Shown here: piece by piece, positions 11,516 through 23,906 of the stretch | Layout: every line of letters begins with the position of its first letter | How positions within the stretch are numbered: position 1 is the first letter of the stretch | From: Trichosphaerium sp. ATCC 40318 | Lineage: Eukaryota; Discosea; Flabellinia; Trichosidae | NCBI GenBank assembly: GCA_038496445.1 | Contig: JALMLS010000397.1 | Span: forward strand, 310,001-374,000 | Reading direction: 5' to 3' | DNA length: 64,000 nt | The notes under the pieces: generated by a model | Told to the model about the DNA's origin: nothing | Database searches by the model: none | What the model saw: only the letters and a program-made list of their open reading frames with translations | Program-made: the position numbers and the translations under genes

Positions 11516-13051
11516 ATGGCAAAGAAGGTGAAAGTAAAAAGCGTTATACTCTATTCTAACTAGTACCAAGGTTTTATTAATGGGAAAGAATGGATCTGGC
11601 AAGACGTCAATGAGATCTATCATTTTTGCAAATTATATTGGTACTTTATCGTTTTAGGATACTCCAGAGCTTATTTTTAATAGCAAGGGATACATCTAGA
11701 CTAGGCGCAACAAGTTCGTTTACAGTTTTACTAACGCACCTTCTAACGCGTAGATAGTTGACGTAGAGCACTCTCACGTCAAATTCTTGGGCGATTTAGT
11801 GCTAAACCTATGGGATTGTGGCGGGTATGATCGAAAACGTACTATTAGTTCCCCTGCTAAACACCAGGATAGTCAAGAAGCCTTTATGGAGAATTACTTG
11901 GCAACAAAGCGTGACCACATTTTCAAGAACGTTGCCGTACTCATATATGTATTTGACGTCGAAAGCAGGGAGTTAGAGGTTCGTTAATTACACTGACTTG
12001 GAATTAAACCGTTTTTTTTCAAAACCTTGTTTTGATTTTACTGTAGAAAGACATGAAGTACTACACAACGTGCTTGGATGCTATTAATCAATACTCTAAA
12101 TCAGCAAAAGTATTTTGCTTACTTCACAAGATGGATACAGTGCCAGGTAAGGCCGCAGAGAAGCCTTCAGAGTTGAACACTGATCATGTTTAGAGGAGAA
12201 ACGAAATCAATTGTTCAGAGATCGTACAAATGAACTCACTACTATATCTATACCTGCAAAGATAAAGTGTTTCGCTACAAGCATATGGGATGAAACCTTG
12301 TATAAGGTACAATGCGCGTTAGCAAACCTTAGTTTGCCGTCAGCTTTTTTGGTTGAAATAATTGAAATTCGAATCACAGTTTCATTGATGGTGCGTTCTC
12401 ACAAGATATAGGCTTGGTCTATGATTGTACACTCTCTCATACCCAATATAAAGAAGCTTACTACTCACTTGGATAAATTTTGTGAGATTTGCCAAGCTGA
12501 TGAGGTACGACATTAAAAATAGCAAGTTAGATAAAAAAAAACCAAAGCTTGTTAACAACAGAATATAGGCTGTTTTATTCGAAAAAGCTACTTTCCTAGT
12601 TATAGCTCATGCAACGAGACATATTCACGATGATCCACATCGATTTGAGAAAATCTCTAACATCATAAAGAAGTTCAAACTGAGTTGCAGGTACTTGAAC
12701 TATGCAAAATTTTTTTATTCGAAAAGTTCATGCTTAGGCTTTTAATTGATTGTACTAACACTGAATGTATAGTAAGTCTAAATCACAATTCTCGTGTATG
12801 GAGGTAAAGAACAATCAATTTGCAGCTTACTTGGAAGAATTTACACCAAACACATACATCATGTTGGTGACCTCTGACTTGAATATTGGTAAGACTTTTT
12901 AGAACCAAAAAAAAAAAAGCTATCTCAGACACTCACAACTTTTTACCATGTATTTCTTATCTTTTTAATTGCTTATATTTTTATACTAGAATCTATGACT
13001 ATGCTTGTTAATATCAAGACAGCGCGAGCAGTTTTCGAGAAATTGAGTTAA
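11516..13051 (+). CDS. RagA: RagA/Gtr1-family GTPase
   Basis: The orthologue of RagA (yeast Gtr1), the small GTPase that recruits and activates TORC1 on the lysosome in response to amino acids. About eleven exons join from ATG 11516 to TAA 13049-13051. The product aligns along its length with animal RagA: P-loop [24 protein letters not shown], switch [36 protein letters not shown], the base-specificity motif HKMD, and [14 protein letters not shown]. The C-terminal roadblock-like half follows ([15 protein letters not shown]). The conservation is strong enough to fix most splice sites. The first intron may start at either of two adjacent GT sites, leaving MAKK or MAKKVK before VLLMG. It normally pairs with a RagC/D subunit, which is not in this window. 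Confidence 0.96.
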
Positions 13052-13326
13052 ACAGAAAACTCACCATTTTTTAGTTTTTGTTTTCGAAAAATACACTAAT
13101 AAACCATAGTGCTAAATAGGCTGTCTTGTTCGTTATATCCACCATGCGCTACTAGTCACTTACATATATATGGTATCATTGAGTTTCCCAGTTTAAAGCA
13201 TTGAGAGAGCACAGCACTCTTTTAATAAACACCAAGCGTTTCTAGCCATTTTTGAGTAAAAAAGCACGTGAACTCTTAGTGTTTGATTGACTATTGTAAT
13301 CTGTTATTACAACTTAAAGTACATTC

Positions 13327-15219
13327 ATGCTCTTACGTGGACTAAAGCGTAGGGGTTTACCAATAGCAAGAAAGCGTAAATTAGTTCCCATAATTCAAAT
13401 ACGCAACAAGATGAGCACTGTTACCACAACAAAAAAAGCGTGTATATTTGGCGCTGGAGCCTTTGGTTTCGCTATTGCATCACTCCTTGGGGACCAAAAC
13501 CCTGAATACAGTGTAGTTTTATACGATCCAGTAAAATCATACATTGACCTCATAATTGCTGAGAGAAGGCATCCAGTATTCCACACAGGCATACAATTGC
13601 CAGAAAATTGCACTGGTTCCCATAATGTGGAGGACGCAATAAAAGACGCCGACTTGGTCTTCTTAGCGGTTCCGGCCGCTTATTTGCGCGATTGCGTAAA
13701 GAAGATAGCTCCTAGCGTGAACCGTTCGCCAACAACCTTTGTTAACGTTGCCAAGGTACCCTTGTCTCATAAACAGCATCAACAGTCGTTTGTGACGTCT
13801 ATTGTAGGCTTTAGAACCAGAATCAAACAAATACGGATCAGAAATTGTGATTGAAGAATTAGAGAAGGGTTGTAAGCAACCATATCATTTCGCAGCGCTT
13901 GCTGGTGGTATGATTGCTGATGAAGTAACACGAAGTACGTTGAGAATTGTAAACTCGTAGACTCAAGTGTCAAAGTAACATAATATCATTAGAATGGCCT
14001 ATAGCCGCTGATTTAGCTTGCGAAAACATAGCAGTCGCGCGTAAAATACAGGTAAACTCATTTTTCCCTCTCGAGATACAAAACCGTTTTTCTACGACTC
14101 CAATGCACTATACGACGCCTAACATACGTTAAAAAGGGTATGCTACAATCTCCAACATTCAGAATTCTCGTCACAGATGATGTTGTCGGTGTAGAACTCG
14201 CAGGAGCATTGAAAAATGTAATGGCAATCGGCGCAGGCTTCTTTGATGGTACGACCTCAAGTTTGAACAAACCACCATCACCCACAAAAACCGTAATGCT
14301 TTCTATACTACGCTCCTTTTTATGACTGCACAGTCGTAAAGTTTTTCTCTGTTTTGTAACGGTAAAGACGAAAATCACTTTCTTCAATTGAAAAAATGTC
14401 TCATTGTCTTTTAAACACTCATCACACGTGTCTGGCGACATTTTATTTATTATTTTTTTAATCATTGATTAGGTATTGGATACGATGCTAGTTCTAAAGC
14501 TGCGTATGTATCCACAGGAGCGAATGAGATGCGTTCCTTGGCGATTGCTATGGGTACCTTATTTTTTTTTGTATTTTATTTTATATTTTATATTTTTATG
14601 ACCTTGTGTCTACTGCTCATCTCGTAAAGACTTTATAATGAAAGAAAATGCAGTCTTATGTAGAACCGTTATTCTATAAAAAACCACGCTTCAGCACAGG
14701 CAATTCGCTAGCTCACTTTTTTTTTTTGATAGGTGCGAAAGCAACCACTTTTGATCTTGGCTCTCATGCATGGTTAAATGACTTGCTTACAACATGCTTT
14801 GGAAAATCAAGAAACAGATACTTTGGTGAACTGATTGGCAAGGGCAATTCCGTTGAAGGTACATTTCAACAAGTTAAAACAAACAAAAAAAGACAAGTTG
14901 TTGACAAACATGTTTTTTATTTTTTTTTGGTTTTTTCCACAAAGTGAGTGATTTCGTTAACAAGTTGTTCTCAGAGGCCTTGGCTATCTTAGCAAAAGAG
15001 AAGAAACGATCAGAAGGATTTGTATCAGTACCTGGTTTGTACCAGATTGCAAAAGAAAAGAATATCAACACACCAATCCTCAATACAATTAAAGTACGTT
15101 ATGGACTTTCTTAACAAGAAAAAATTTCCCATCTCCTAATTTTTTCAAAGGCTGTTCTTTTAGATGGTAAGAAACCTCAAGATGTAATATTGGACATGTT
15201 CAAACCATCCAAATTGTAA
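13327..15219 (+). CDS. NAD(P)-dependent glycerol-3-phosphate dehydrogenase, GpsA type
   Basis: The enzyme interconverts dihydroxyacetone phosphate and sn-glycerol 3-phosphate, feeding phospholipid synthesis and redox balance. Eight exons join. The Rossmann fingerprint GAGAFGFAIAS follows the second methionine. Further motifs are LVFLAVPAAYLRD, the catalytic-lysine segment NVAKALEPES, FRILVTDDVVGVELAGALKNVMAIGAGFFDG and the substrate loop KSRNRYFG. The C-terminal half (GVELAGALKNV, SRNRYFG) is closer to bacterial GpsA than to animal GPD1. The first 28 residues are strongly basic without acidic residues, so ATG 13327 would add an organelle-targeting-like extension. ATG 13411 would give a cytosolic form. 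Six of the seven introns begin GTAC. Confidence 0.94.
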
Positions 15220-15386
15220 TTAACGCAAAAAAAAAAATAAATAAAAAAACCCAACAAACATTTTTCCTACAATGGCATTCATTATTGCGTTTACCAAAAA
15301 AAGAACTACCAATTTGAAATCAAAATTCAAAAACAAAATGCATTGACTTATGTTCGAATAACGAATGCATTTATTTGTTTTACACT

Positions 15387-18300
15387 CTATTCCTCGAAAA
15401 TATTTCTAACAGTTCCAAATACGCCGCCAAGAGGATTAGGATTAATTGCACCGGTTGTCTCACTTACTAAGACAACTCCTGGACTAGAACTTCCAGAAAC
15501 GGAAGAAGATACACTGTACGCAAGTAGCTGGGGAAAAAAAAGTAACATTAGCACCACACTAAACAGTGAAAAAAAAAAAAAAACTGCTTACCTCCAAGTC
15601 ACCTGTGGCAACTACTGGAACACCAAATCCATTTGTAATGAAATTAGCAGGTCCAATTCTACTTACTCCACCTAATCTGTACAAACCGTCTTCGTGGTTT
15701 ACGTAGTAGTTACCACCTGTTCTAGCTAAACCATAGCCTTCACCAGAAGAAATACATCTTTGACGATTCAATCTTGTATCTTCGCAAGGAGTATCAGCGC
15801 ATGAACAAAATTGATTAAATGGAACCCATGTGTTACTCTGCAAAGTAGCTGTAGCAAAAAAAAAAGTTAGATGTTGCCAGAAAAAAAACTAGCTCTGAGA
15901 GCTACTTACCAAGACCTTCAATAGTAAAAATACTAGAAGCTGATGTGAAGGATCCAGCTGCAACAACCTGACCTCGGAAATCAATAAGAGAAGCAACATC
16001 ACCAGATATTCCAGAGACTACACGAGACCTGAAAAGGGAGGGAGGAGTAAGTCTTACAATTCACAACGTACATAACCTTAAAAATACGTACCAAGTGTTG
16101 GTGTCAACATTGTAAACTGCAATAGAAGGTGTGGCAATACTTCCAGCATGTGAGAATTCACCACCAACATAGAAGTTTGAACCAGCACGTAACAATGAAG
16201 TAACTGCTCCACCAATAATACCACCTATAAAAAAAAAAAAAGGTGTAAGATTATTTGTTCGTTGTTTTAGGAAAGGCACTAATAAAATACCTTCGGCGAA
16301 AGCGGCAAAAGTGTTATCAGCGATATTGTAGAAAGCAATGTTTGAGGCTGGAACACCACCTGCTTTTGTAAACTGGCCACCGACAACTAGATGGGTGCTA
16401 TTATATTCAGCAATAGTTCTAGCTTGACCAGGTACAGCAGTATAAGTGAGACCAAAGACAGTTGTCTCAGAAGTAATAACTAAAAAAGAAGAAAAATAAG
16501 TAATCTAAAAATCTATAATATGAAACATTGCAATCACTTAGTCGTTGATTTTGTATCAGACAAAGATATTTTCAAAGAATAAAAAATAAAATCAATTGAT
16601 TCACTTTTTTAGTGTCACAAAAAGAGTACCTCCAGGTGTAGCAGCAGGTCCAAGTGGTCTAAAAGCACCTGTTATAGCGTTGTATGAAACTATGCTGTTG
16701 ACTGTTACATTATCTAGAAAAAAAAAGAAACGTCAACACCAAAAAAAACACTTATTCTTTTGAATTAATCAAAAAAATAATCAACGTACTGATTCTCTGG
16801 ATTAAACCACAAAAGTACATAAGGTCGCCGGTATATTTACTGTTTATAAAGGTGTTTTCATTAGTACCAAAAGCTTCAGTATCTTGTCTTGTAATATCAC
16901 CTAGAGTGATATATCTGGTCTCCGAAGTGTCTCCTAATTCAAAAAAATGAGTATTTATTTAAAACGAATATAAACAAAAGTCAATGACCACGTACTGTTG
17001 AAAACGTAAGCAAAACTTCCGTATGCAGCAACATCTGAAGTTCTTGTAATTGGTGCACCGTAAGCATAAGTGATGTTACCACTATGAGCAATAGTAGGTG
17101 CTCCACTTGCAAGTGTAATACCACCACCGAGACCAGGAACAAGGTTACCTGAACCGTCTCTTTCGAGCCAACCAGTGGTTAGTCTTTGAAAAAAAAAGTT
17201 AGTTAACAGAACATAAGCAACCAAGACAAAAGAAATGAGAAAAAACAAAAGCAAAAAAAAAAAAAAAAAAAAGAAAACTTTAGCACGCACTTGTTTCTGA
17301 TAGCATATCTAGGATCTGTAAAACAACCACCAGCATTTCCCCATCCGCAGTCAGAATTGGTGTTGGCTGTTTGGACACGTTGCTCATAGAAGTCAGCTGC
17401 ATCAACGCGAACCAACAATTTATCAGTATAGTACAAAGCTTGTACTGTATCCACGGCACTAAAGTAGTCTCCAACTGTACCAAATTCACCAGGACTCTGC
17501 TCAGCTGCGGTGGTAGTAGGAAGTGTTCCAGAGAGAATACGAGTAGTTGTGTATGTTGATGTGTTACTAGTAGGACTAACTACGCTAGGATCTAGAACTC
17601 TATGGGCAACGGTATTGACAAAGTACACTGTCTTTGTAGCTTCATCAACAGTAAGAGCACGGATATCGCCGCTGAAGACGACAAAAGTGGCTTGAGCATC
17701 GACACGCTTTAAGTCAAGAACACCAACCCATGTGACACCATCTGAGGAATGATATTAGCGAAGAGAAATATAGCAAAAGGAAAAATAGATTTAAAAAAAA
17801 CGCGAAAAATTGCTTAAAGCTACTTGCCTGTGGATGAAACAAGATCAAAACTCTCAGTGGTATTAGGTGACACTTGAAGTTCAGTGATTACACCCCACAT
17901 GTACATGGTTCCAGCGCCAGCGCTAGTACTTGGTGTACGGAATACCCTCTTACTGGCTGAATTTACATTAACCAAGTTCGAAGAAACGTTTACGTTTTGT
18001 CCATCGTTTGACCAGGTTAACTCTGTTCTCCAGAAAAGACGGTTGTTACTATCAACAATAACGACTTTGATGTCACCATCAAATAGGAAAAGTCCTTCGT
18101 TTTTACAAACTGGAATACCAGTTTGGTTACCATCATTCTCCCAAACTTGTGAAAATGTGCTCTACAAGAGTTGGTTAACACCAAAAAAAATTTTTGTCAT
18201 TTTGCGGTCGTATCGGTGTACCTCTACAGTAGAGTGCTTTGCAAGATTTTGAATTTCTCTTCCAGAAGAGGCAAAAGCACCACAAGCGTAAATTGTCGAA

Positions 18301-19034
18301 GTACCATCAAAAGCAAGAGATATAACAGGTGAACTAGTAATTAATATCAGTAATTGAGAATGAGAATAAATAACAAGAACGGGCGTAAAACGCTCTGGTT
18401 TTTTTTTCTTTTCGGGTATGTAAATTCATTCACCTGAATCTTTCTCCAACTTGCGTCCAAATGGTTGTAGATGGATCGTAGTGTAGTACATAGTTATTTA
18501 CAGCAGCGAAAAATACGCCACCAGGAGAAGCAATTACTGCTCTAACTAAAGGAGTGGCTGATTCCAGAGCGAAACCAGGAGGAGGAGGCGTATTTAACCA
18601 AGTATTGTTTGCAGTAGAGAAGCGACCAAGAGAGAAGCCATCTACGTCATGTCAATAGGTATTCAGTGACAACAAAAAAGTAATCGAGTTGTTTGTTCGG
18701 GTTGGAAGTAAAGTAGGCAAAGAAGCCTAAATAAGAAGTTGTAACTTGAAAGCGCTTCCCAATGCAATAGGCCGTTTTTTAAAAAGCGGTTGGTTGAAAA
18801 AAGTGGTTTGGTACAATTGGGAGGTTTTTGGGTATTGTAATGTGTTGTTGCGCTACGTACCAAGGTTTCTAACACCAACTTGCGCGAAGGATCCGATACC
18901 AGTGTGAAGGATTACGTCGTTAGAATCTATCGCAGCTTCTACCAGGCAGAAAAATCCTACCAGGCACTGCACAAACGGGTTAGAGCCGAAGAAAAAGTCA
19001 CGAAACCGGTTAAAAACCGCATTCTGAGCAACAT
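15387..19034 (-). CDS. Secreted Rax2/Kelch-like beta-propeller protein
   Basis: A long gene with many exons, stop at 15387-15389. I infer the start at 19034, giving a hydrophobic leader (RFLTGFVTFSSALT); the splice just after it is not certain. The product is built of blade-like repeats of the type SLLRAGSNFYVGGEFSHAG, then IAVYNVDTNTW, repeated as THLVVGGQFTKAG and IAFYNIADNTF, and QVVAAGSFTSASS. These resemble Rax2 and Kelch/galactose-oxidase propellers. A cysteine-rich block (FCSCADTPCEDT) lies near the end. No C-terminal membrane helix is visible, so it is probably secreted or cell-coat associated. Adhesion or a cortical role is inferred from the fold only. Confidence 0.75.
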
Positions 19035-19972
19035 AAGCGTACCAAAATTATTGCCGAGGTAGATAAGGTCATTTCAAGGTATGTTTAACAAAGCAAAAAA
19101 TTGTATCTTAACACTGCATTAAGCAAACTTTCGACTAATTTGGATGTTTTTCTCAAACAAAATTACTTCTTTCAAAATGCTGTAAGTTATTTGTACGTTC
19201 CCCAAAAGCACGTAGGTATTATTTATGCAACTCAACGTAAATAATGAGGCACGTTAAGACGTGTACAATAGCACCAGTGCTAGCACTGCAACGCAATGAT
19301 TTCATATTAGAAACAGAAATTAAAGGCGACGAAAACGTTCTTTGCGCTGGAGCAAAGTGAGAAAAGTTATTGGGTCATTTTTTTATTTACTGGTTCTATT
19401 TTGCATAAATAACTCACTGTTGAAAAACTTCATCCTGCAAAGGTAAACAAAAAAGGGTATGGTGCCAGATAGCGTCAACTAAGACTCCGTTTTGGTCGGA
19501 AGAATCACACGTGATACAGTAGTGATTTGACCGTAAAATATGACAACAATTAAAGCATCACATGCTTTTATACTGATTGCCAGTGGTCCGTGTTGTCCGT
19601 ACTAAATTCACATGCTAAAACGCGTACACATGCTTGATCATAAAAGGAAAAGACGCTCCGGGCACTCTCTGAGATGCTTCCTTGATGCCCACGTGTTTTT
19701 TGTTAGGTCATGCAAATTCTTGAATGGCAAACAATGAAAAAATACGTTGAGTAACTCCTCGGAGCACTCTAGAGCGAACACTATTAACTGTCCGAGGACT
19801 TTAAACTGCGAACTAGTGTTTATAGATGAAAATTGCCTGAATAAAGTCTAAATCACGTTTTGGGCTTCGTACTACTATAAAGTTGACACACCAACAAAAT
19901 CCAGACACATGTGTTCCCTAAATTACTATAAGTACCGGAACGTCGCAACGGCAGAAATCTAGATTTAGTAAA
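19035..19972. other. Divergent intergenic region rich in inverted repeats
   Basis: The region lies between the start of the propeller gene (minus) and the coiled-coil gene (plus). Visible inverted repeats include a perfect 14-bp palindrome at 19275-19288, a 7-bp hairpin with 3-nt loop at 19552-19568, and CCTCGGA 19757-19763 with TCCGAGG 19791-19797. Two CACGTG hexamers are present (near 19507 and 19690). No protein gene is evident. It could hold promoters or a small structured RNA. Confidence 0.35.
19275..19288. repeat. 14-bp perfect palindrome
   Basis: CAGTGCTAGCACTG is a perfect palindrome in the divergent region between the propeller and coiled-coil genes. It may be a transcription-factor site or chance. 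Confidence 0.35.
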
Positions 19973-20674
19973 ATGACCAGTGATTATGCACCAACTACAA
20001 TACAAGTGTTACAGATTGTTGAGAATTTACACAAAAGCCTTGATGGTGTAAGCCACGATTTATCCAGTTGCAAGCAACAGATGATAGAGAACAAGAGAAA
20101 GAATGCTTACTTGGAGCATCAGTTGAGCTTGTCAGGTATGTGTTAATAACATATAACGCTTCAGAATGACGTTATAGTTCCATCAACACACGTGCTTATT
20201 TTTTTTCCTTTTAGAGGGATTTATCCTATTGGTTAATATTAATACTCTCATGCTCCTCAACGAGTTCGTAGATAAATTTCTTTATTGGAGCGGCGCTTAT
20301 GAGCGCGATCCTAACCTTAGCGTCACATCATTTGTATCACCGGAGTACGTGGTGAATAGTTTGGTTTTTTTTTCTTACACTCCTCGCAAATTGTACCAAA
20401 ACTCATCATATTGTAGCTGTCAGAGCGCTGTTCACCTACTATTCAATAAGTTTAACGAAGCACGAAACAAACATGGATTAATTGCACAACTTGATACAAG
20501 GATTAAAGTTGTTGATAGGTATGGAGAATTACATCAGGTACGTTGTTAAAAAAACACACAAAAAACGAAAGAAAAAATCCTTGAAGAATCAGGCGTTAAT
20601 AACGGGTTTAGGTTAAACTACGACTTGCTGCTACACACGTGCCCAACGTTGCTAGAATGAAATTGGTGCGATAA
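19973..20674 (+). CDS. Small coiled-coil protein, unknown
   Basis: The start is ATG 19973 (MTSDYAPTTIQVLQIVENLH). The first exon encodes an amphipathic helical stretch (SSCKQQMIENKRKNAYLEHQL) typical of a coiled coil. Later exons give FNEARNKHGLIAQLDTRIKV and the C-terminus VKLRLAATHVPNVARMKLVR before the stop at 20672-20674. The frame stays open across three plausible introns, and the last exon is supported only by frame. I do not recognise the family. The size and helical character would fit a small complex subunit such as those of BLOC/BORC or kinetochore assemblies, but there is no specific motif. Confidence 0.5.
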
Positions 20675-21989
20675 ACCTTTCTATGGTGACATTTCGCTTT
20701 GGTACCCTTTTTTTTTACCAAGCACTGTATGCGAGCGCATGCAATGTACAGATAGACCTGCGAGTCTAACAACTTTAACCAAAAAAAGTTGAGTGTAAAA
20801 TATTTATTAAAATAAAAACGGATCTGAGGATCTCAACCCATCTACTAATGCCCAACATGATTCTACACATAAAAACAAGGCCTCCACTTGCGGGTTTTTA
20901 AACTATAAACTTCCGCTGTGACGTTAGTGGGACAAAATACTGCAAAAAAAAAAAGAACCTGTGAACTAGTTCATTGGCCACTTCACTTCACTTGAAACGG
21001 TTTCCTTTTTTTTTATTTTCATAACAATGTGGTCTACAGGTATCGTGGGTAGTTTTAACGTACATGATAATAGTGCACATGTGACAATCGCGCAGTTTCA
21101 TTTTTTTAAAAACCTCAAAGCTTCTTTCAGGCGCACGGATTCGTTTACGTGGTGGTGTTACCTCATACGATTGTCCCCAGTGTTACATTATAATCATTGA
21201 ATGCTCCGCAAGCCACTGCTGATGTTAAAAAAGCACTACGGGCTATAGCAACATCAATACATACTTGCGTTGTTTGACATTTCTTTGAGAATCTTCCGCT
21301 TCTCAAACAATCGTTGTGTTCGTGATACCTAGGGTATTTGCGTGAGTGGTAAACGAATAGGGCGACGGTAGTGCTTCTAATGTATCGTTGACGTGCGAGA
21401 TAAAACAAAGGCTTTGTATTATCGCCACAAGTATCGATTCCACGTGGAGAGCTACTACAGAAACAATGTTGTGTCCACAAATGTCGAAGTATATTGTCTT
21501 ATTTGGCCGTAACTGTTTCTCCTAGCAATGCCCTGTATGTTTTCTATGGGCATGTTAAATAATAGTGCGAGACAATACACGTCAGATAATGTTGTACAAA
21601 AAAATCTTGAACACTCTGAGAAAAACAAAGAAAAAGAGTAAACTCAAGGAAACTTATTAATACGAATTAATATACTTTAAGACGTATATAAGCGTAAGAA
21701 TATCCATTAAAATTACATAGGTTTTTTACGTGAGTTATACTCTAGTAAGTACGCACGTGCGTGTATTCATGATAAACAAAACGACCAACTGGGAATTCCC
21801 AAACTTTAACAACATTTAGGTGTAGTTTGTCAATTGTTACTACCTTCACAAAATACAAAGTCTCGGCATGTATCACCAATAAACATAAATAACAATATTT
21901 GCTCGAGAAAAAAAAAAAAGCATTCGACACGTTAAGTAGGGATGTGTTAAGACAGGAGGCATTTCGCCAAACGACAAAAAAATGCTATC
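20675..21989. other. Gene-free spacer with clustered hairpins
   Basis: A spacer of 1.3 kb. Around 20725-20860 several short hairpins occur in a row, including ATGCG-AG-CGCAT at 20729-20740 and a CAACTT/AAGTTG pair just downstream. The rest is AT-rich. The minus-strand open frame at 21163-21480 has no motif or intron pattern and I do not call it a gene. Confidence 0.35.
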
Positions 21990-23748
21990 ATGGAAAAGGA
22001 ACCAGCTGATGATAGCCTATTAGATACTGTTCTTCGCCTGGACATTAAAAACACAAATTTCTACGATCTACCACAACTGGAAGTGATTGTTTCTGAAAAC
22101 CCCAGTAATGTACATGAGGTACCACGTGATACTCAAAAAAAATAAAAAAAACCCAAAAAACAAAGCGCTAACTCCTTTTTTTATCATTTAGTTCTTTTTG
22201 AAAGTCACGTGGAGGCATTTTACAGATAATCCGTCTCCACAAGTTACTCTAGTTCGAAAATATACTGACTTTCGTGTTCTATACTACAACGTACGCCATT
22301 TAACGTCAATTATGCGATTTTGAAGTATACAAAGCTTAGAACATCTGTTGCGGATGGCTCATTGGCGTTTCCTGACTTTCCAAGGAGAACATTATTCGAA
22401 CCAAGTAAAGAGGATCAACTGTTCCGTAAAGAGAGCTTTACCGCAATAATAGCGTTTATTACATCAACATGGAAGGCTGTTATTCAGAAATCTTTCAGAT
22501 CTTTTCTTGATGCAAGATACCGTTTACAACTTTTTTTGATTTCTCTAATCTTTTATACAGATTAGTGACTGTGCCTGGTTTGTTGAGATAACTTTAGCAG
22601 TAACAAGATTATTTCATTTTCAATGTCCAAAAGAAACTACCTTGGAGGCACGTGTCAGCTCCCATGGTTCTATTCAAACGGCTAATTTTTCTCAGGGAAT
22701 GAAAGCAATGGGTTCTTGGTTGGCGGGTATAAACGATGATACAGTAAGAACTACGCTGGCAGAAGTATCTCTAACACATCAAATTGATTATCGCTCATAC
22801 ATGAGAGAAGCAAAGGCGTTCAGTTTATCATATGGGTACGGTTCTTTTGTTTTTCTTTTTTTTGTTTCAGTTCTTTAACAGTTTTTCAGAGTGTATCTTT
22901 CAAGTATTCGAACAACTCTGTATCAACTTACAAAGGATTTTGAAAGAACTAATATGGCTAACTTATCATCTCATATACTATCATTAACACTTGACGTAAA
23001 CACTGCATTCGATGCTGTGTGTGCACTACTATTAAAACTTAAGACACTAAAAACTTCACTCAAAAATATAAAGGAAAAAGTAGCGATAGAATTAAAGACA
23101 TGGAGAGGTGGTAGCGCACGTGATTCAGGGATAAAAATATTCCCGCCAGCATTGCCTCTGGCTTTTGTATCTTTTGCACTATTCCCTGTAGTTTCACCTC
23201 TTTGTGTTGTTTCAAAAAACACAATGGACGCACAAACTGATGATAGCGAGAGCGATATTCTTTGGTCTTTTGCTAAGTTCTCTGAGATTTCTTTCATGCC
23301 TAAATTACAATGTGAACTTGTCTATAATACCTTTTCAGCTACTGTGAATGCTATAGCCGATCAAGCAAAGATATATCGAAGTATAAAAAAGATGATAAAA
23401 GTATTGACAAATCTTATTGAACAGTTTTCTCAATCGGTACTAGTACTTATTCTGTGCGATCCCACTGATTCTTTAAACTTATTTTTAATATAGAACGGAT
23501 TTCCTAGTAACTGGAAGAATGTTGTAGAAGAGCTAGAAGGTATGACAAACGAATTTTGGGATCCAGTTAAGAGCAAACTGCTCACACCAAACGGTGCAAA
23601 AAAAAAAAGGAAGTCACATGATCTTATTGTTGTAGGATTACCACTTATTTTGAAGAACCTGAAAGACGCATCAAAACTTATGGATAAATGTACAGAACCA
23701 CTTAAACAATGGGACTTTCTCAGAGACAGTGATGAAGAAGATGTGTAG
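21990..23748 (+). CDS. PX-domain protein, sorting-nexin-like
   Basis: The product starts at ATG 21990. A phox-homology (PX) domain covers roughly residues 15-125: a beta-strand start (VLRLDIKNTNFY), the phosphoinositide-contact segment VTLVRKYTDFRVLY, and the proline-rich turn FPDFPRRTLF. Long helical sequence follows (residues about 180-430; for example LLLKLKTLKTSLKNIKEKV) that could be a BAR-like dimerisation region, as in sorting nexins. It ends with an acidic tail (RDSDEEDV). Membrane binding on endosomes is inferred from the PX domain. Six exons join; the intron near 22530-22560 has an approximate donor. A Lys-rich patch (AKKKRKSHD) near the end may be a nuclear-localisation or membrane-contact site. 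Confidence 0.78.
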
Positions 23749-23906
23749 CATTTCTACAATCAAAATAAAATTAATATAAAATCCACTGTGTAATCCTAAA
23801 TAGTGCTTCAACACTACGAATACTCAAAACACAAACGCATCAGAAAGACTCTTAAGAGTTGTAGTATTGCCTCTAAGCTAGTTGCGCTTCTGAAACGTGA
23901 TCAAAT

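Noticed and set aside
14058-14465. Minus-strand open frame of 135 residues
   Set aside because: It lies opposite conserved GpsA exons and introns; no independent evidence.
21163-21480. Minus-strand open frame of 105 residues
   Set aside because: No recognisable motif, no intron pattern and no support from neighbours.
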